Shown in pieces: positions 63,207 through 64,000 of a stretch of DNA of 64,000 nt. The notes under the pieces were generated by a model. The model saw only the letters and a list, made by a program, of their open reading frames with translations, searched no databases and had not been told where the DNA came from. The position numbers and the translations under genes were made by a program. This DNA is from Jiangella asiatica (GTDB lineage: Bacteria > Actinomycetota > Actinomycetes > Jiangellales > Jiangellaceae), in NCBI RefSeq assembly GCF_004349065.1, contig NZ_SMKZ01000027.1:1-64000 (forward strand). Reading direction: 5' to 3'. Positions within the stretch are counted from its first letter, which is position 1. Every line of letters begins with the position of its first letter.

Positions 63207-64000
63207 TCATCGCGCGTCGTCCCCGCGGGCCAGGGTGAGCGCGGCCGCCGTCAGCCGCTCGACGGTGCCCGGCGCGTAGCGGGTGCTGCCCACCTCGTAG
63301 CCGCTGCGCGCGAACTCCCCCAGCTCTGGGAGGTAGCTCGCTGCGCCGTTCGCGTACCCGACCAGGAGCAGCTGCTCGCCGAGCTCCCGGCGCAGCAGGT
63401 CGGCGGAGGCGGTCAGCGGCTCCCCGGGCAGTGCCACGATGTGGAAGCGGCCGCCGAGGGTGAAGACCTGCACCGGCAGGGTGGCACCCTCTGGCGGCGG
63501 GAAGTCGACGCACAGGTAGCTCGGCCGGCCCGCGAGCAGGTCCTCGATCCACCACGCCTGCGCGGTCGCGGCGACCCGGTCGCGCGCCGCGTCGGTGGGC
63601 GCCTCGTCGACGGCGGCCCGCGCCGCGGCCAGCTCCTGGCGAATGCGCTCCGGCGCGACCGAGGGCTTGGCCTCGACGGCGACCTCGTCGAGCCCGGCAC
63701 CGACGGCATCGACGTCCACGGTGGTGTGCCGCCGGTCCAGCCGCACCGGCAGCTCGCGGTCGAGGCTGAGGTTGATGGTCCGGTTCGGCAGGCAGGCACG
63801 GGCCGCGGTGAGGATCGCGTCCGCCGCGCGCACCCCGAGCTGCCGGCCGAACAGACGCATGTCCGCGGCACCCTGGTCGTGGATGAGCGGGTTGACGTCG
63901 CCGGCGAAGCCCTGGAGGAACACCGCCCGGCCACCGCAGGCCGCCTCGACGGTGTCGCACAGCGCGCCGGGGAAGTCGCGGGAGTAGGAGGTCATGCCCG
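63207..64000 (-). CDS. Neutral ceramidase-like hydrolase, 5' end outside window
   Basis: The frame is open to the window edge; 262 residues from ATG 63995 are visible, but the N-terminal part of the family is missing, so the gene very likely starts beyond 64000. FLQGFAGDVNPL with a Gly-Asp-Val-Asn-Pro motif resembles the GCCGNINP region of the neutral/alkaline non-lysosomal ceramidase family, and DAILTAARACLPN and the C-terminal VALPGEPLTASADLLRRE, LLVGYANGAASYLPE support that. In the family a zinc enzyme cleaves N-acyl bonds of ceramide; environmental members may act on other substrates. ROK control is inferred. Confidence 0.75.
   Translation of the reverse strand, partial: GMTSYSRDFPGALCDTVEAACGGRAVFLQGFAGDVNPLIHDQGAADMRLFGRQLGVRAADAILTAARACLPNRTINLSLDRELPVRLDRRHTTVDVDAVGAGLDEVAVEAKPSVAPERIRQELAAARAAVDEAPTDAARDRVAATAQAWWIEDLLAGRPSYLCVDFPPPEGATLPVQVFTLGGRFHIVALPGEPLTASADLLRRELGEQLLLVGYANGAASYLPELGEFARSGYEVGSTRYAPGTVERLTAAALTLARGDDAR

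Overview
The window is about 72% G+C chromosomal DNA from an actinobacterium. The evidence is the codon use, the frequent GTG starts and ATGA overlaps, an actinobacterial DnaE1, a PriA-type HisA with no trpF nearby, a trp-operon membrane protein and an HGxxPAAW protein. The gene order (dnaE, his genes, hisI-trpE, trpCBA, lgt, gltBD, pyk) is a conserved core arrangement in this phylum. A soil member near Jiangella/Nocardioides-type lineages is possible, but the genus is a guess. No rRNA, tRNA, CRISPR array, phage or transposase gene was seen.

Layout. 1-5.5 kb: 3' part of a chorismate-mutase-domain protein, dnaE, a small membrane protein and a YbaK-type deacylase. 5.7-15.5 kb: a carbohydrate block with a ribose-type ABC importer, a CE7 esterase, a secreted GH29 alpha-L-fucosidase, an IclR regulator, KDPG aldolase and a KDG-type kinase. 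15.6-23.9 kb: a YdcF protein, then hisD-hisC-hisB, an antisense alpha/beta hydrolase, then hisH-methyltransferase-priA-hisF. 24-29 kb: a heterodimeric ABC exporter and two tandem septum-formation-type lipoproteins. 29.1-38.9 kb: hisI-trpE-trp membrane protein-HGxxPAAW-lone winged-helix protein-trpC-trpB-trpA, two DsbA-like proteins, and lgt with a histone-like tail. 39.3-46.7 kb: gltB-gltD and pyk. 47-51.4 kb: a Cys-rich mini-protein, exonuclease III, a CDGSH protein, and an opposed heme-oxygenase-like/glycosyltransferase pair plus a hydrolase. 51.5-56.8 kb: a two-component system divergent from two Tat-exported serine hydrolases and a decayed third copy. 56.8-64 kb: a PPOX-type F420 protein, gabD-gabT with a divergent PucR regulator, a ROK regulator and a truncated ceramidase-like gene.

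How it fits together. PriA would serve both the histidine and the tryptophan genes, and hisI overlaps trpE. Two families of short palindromic elements (three copies each) occupy 3' intergenic gaps. Several genes have a TANNNT-like -10 box 6-7 nt before the start codon, which suggests leaderless mRNAs. The most unusual items are the repeat families, the serine-hydrolase tandem with a recent leader duplication and a pseudogene, the 11-bp-phased TGAC repeats upstream of it, and the diiron-oxidase-like/glycosyltransferase/CDGSH locus. Most of the window is ordinary housekeeping, and nothing here proves a wholly new system.
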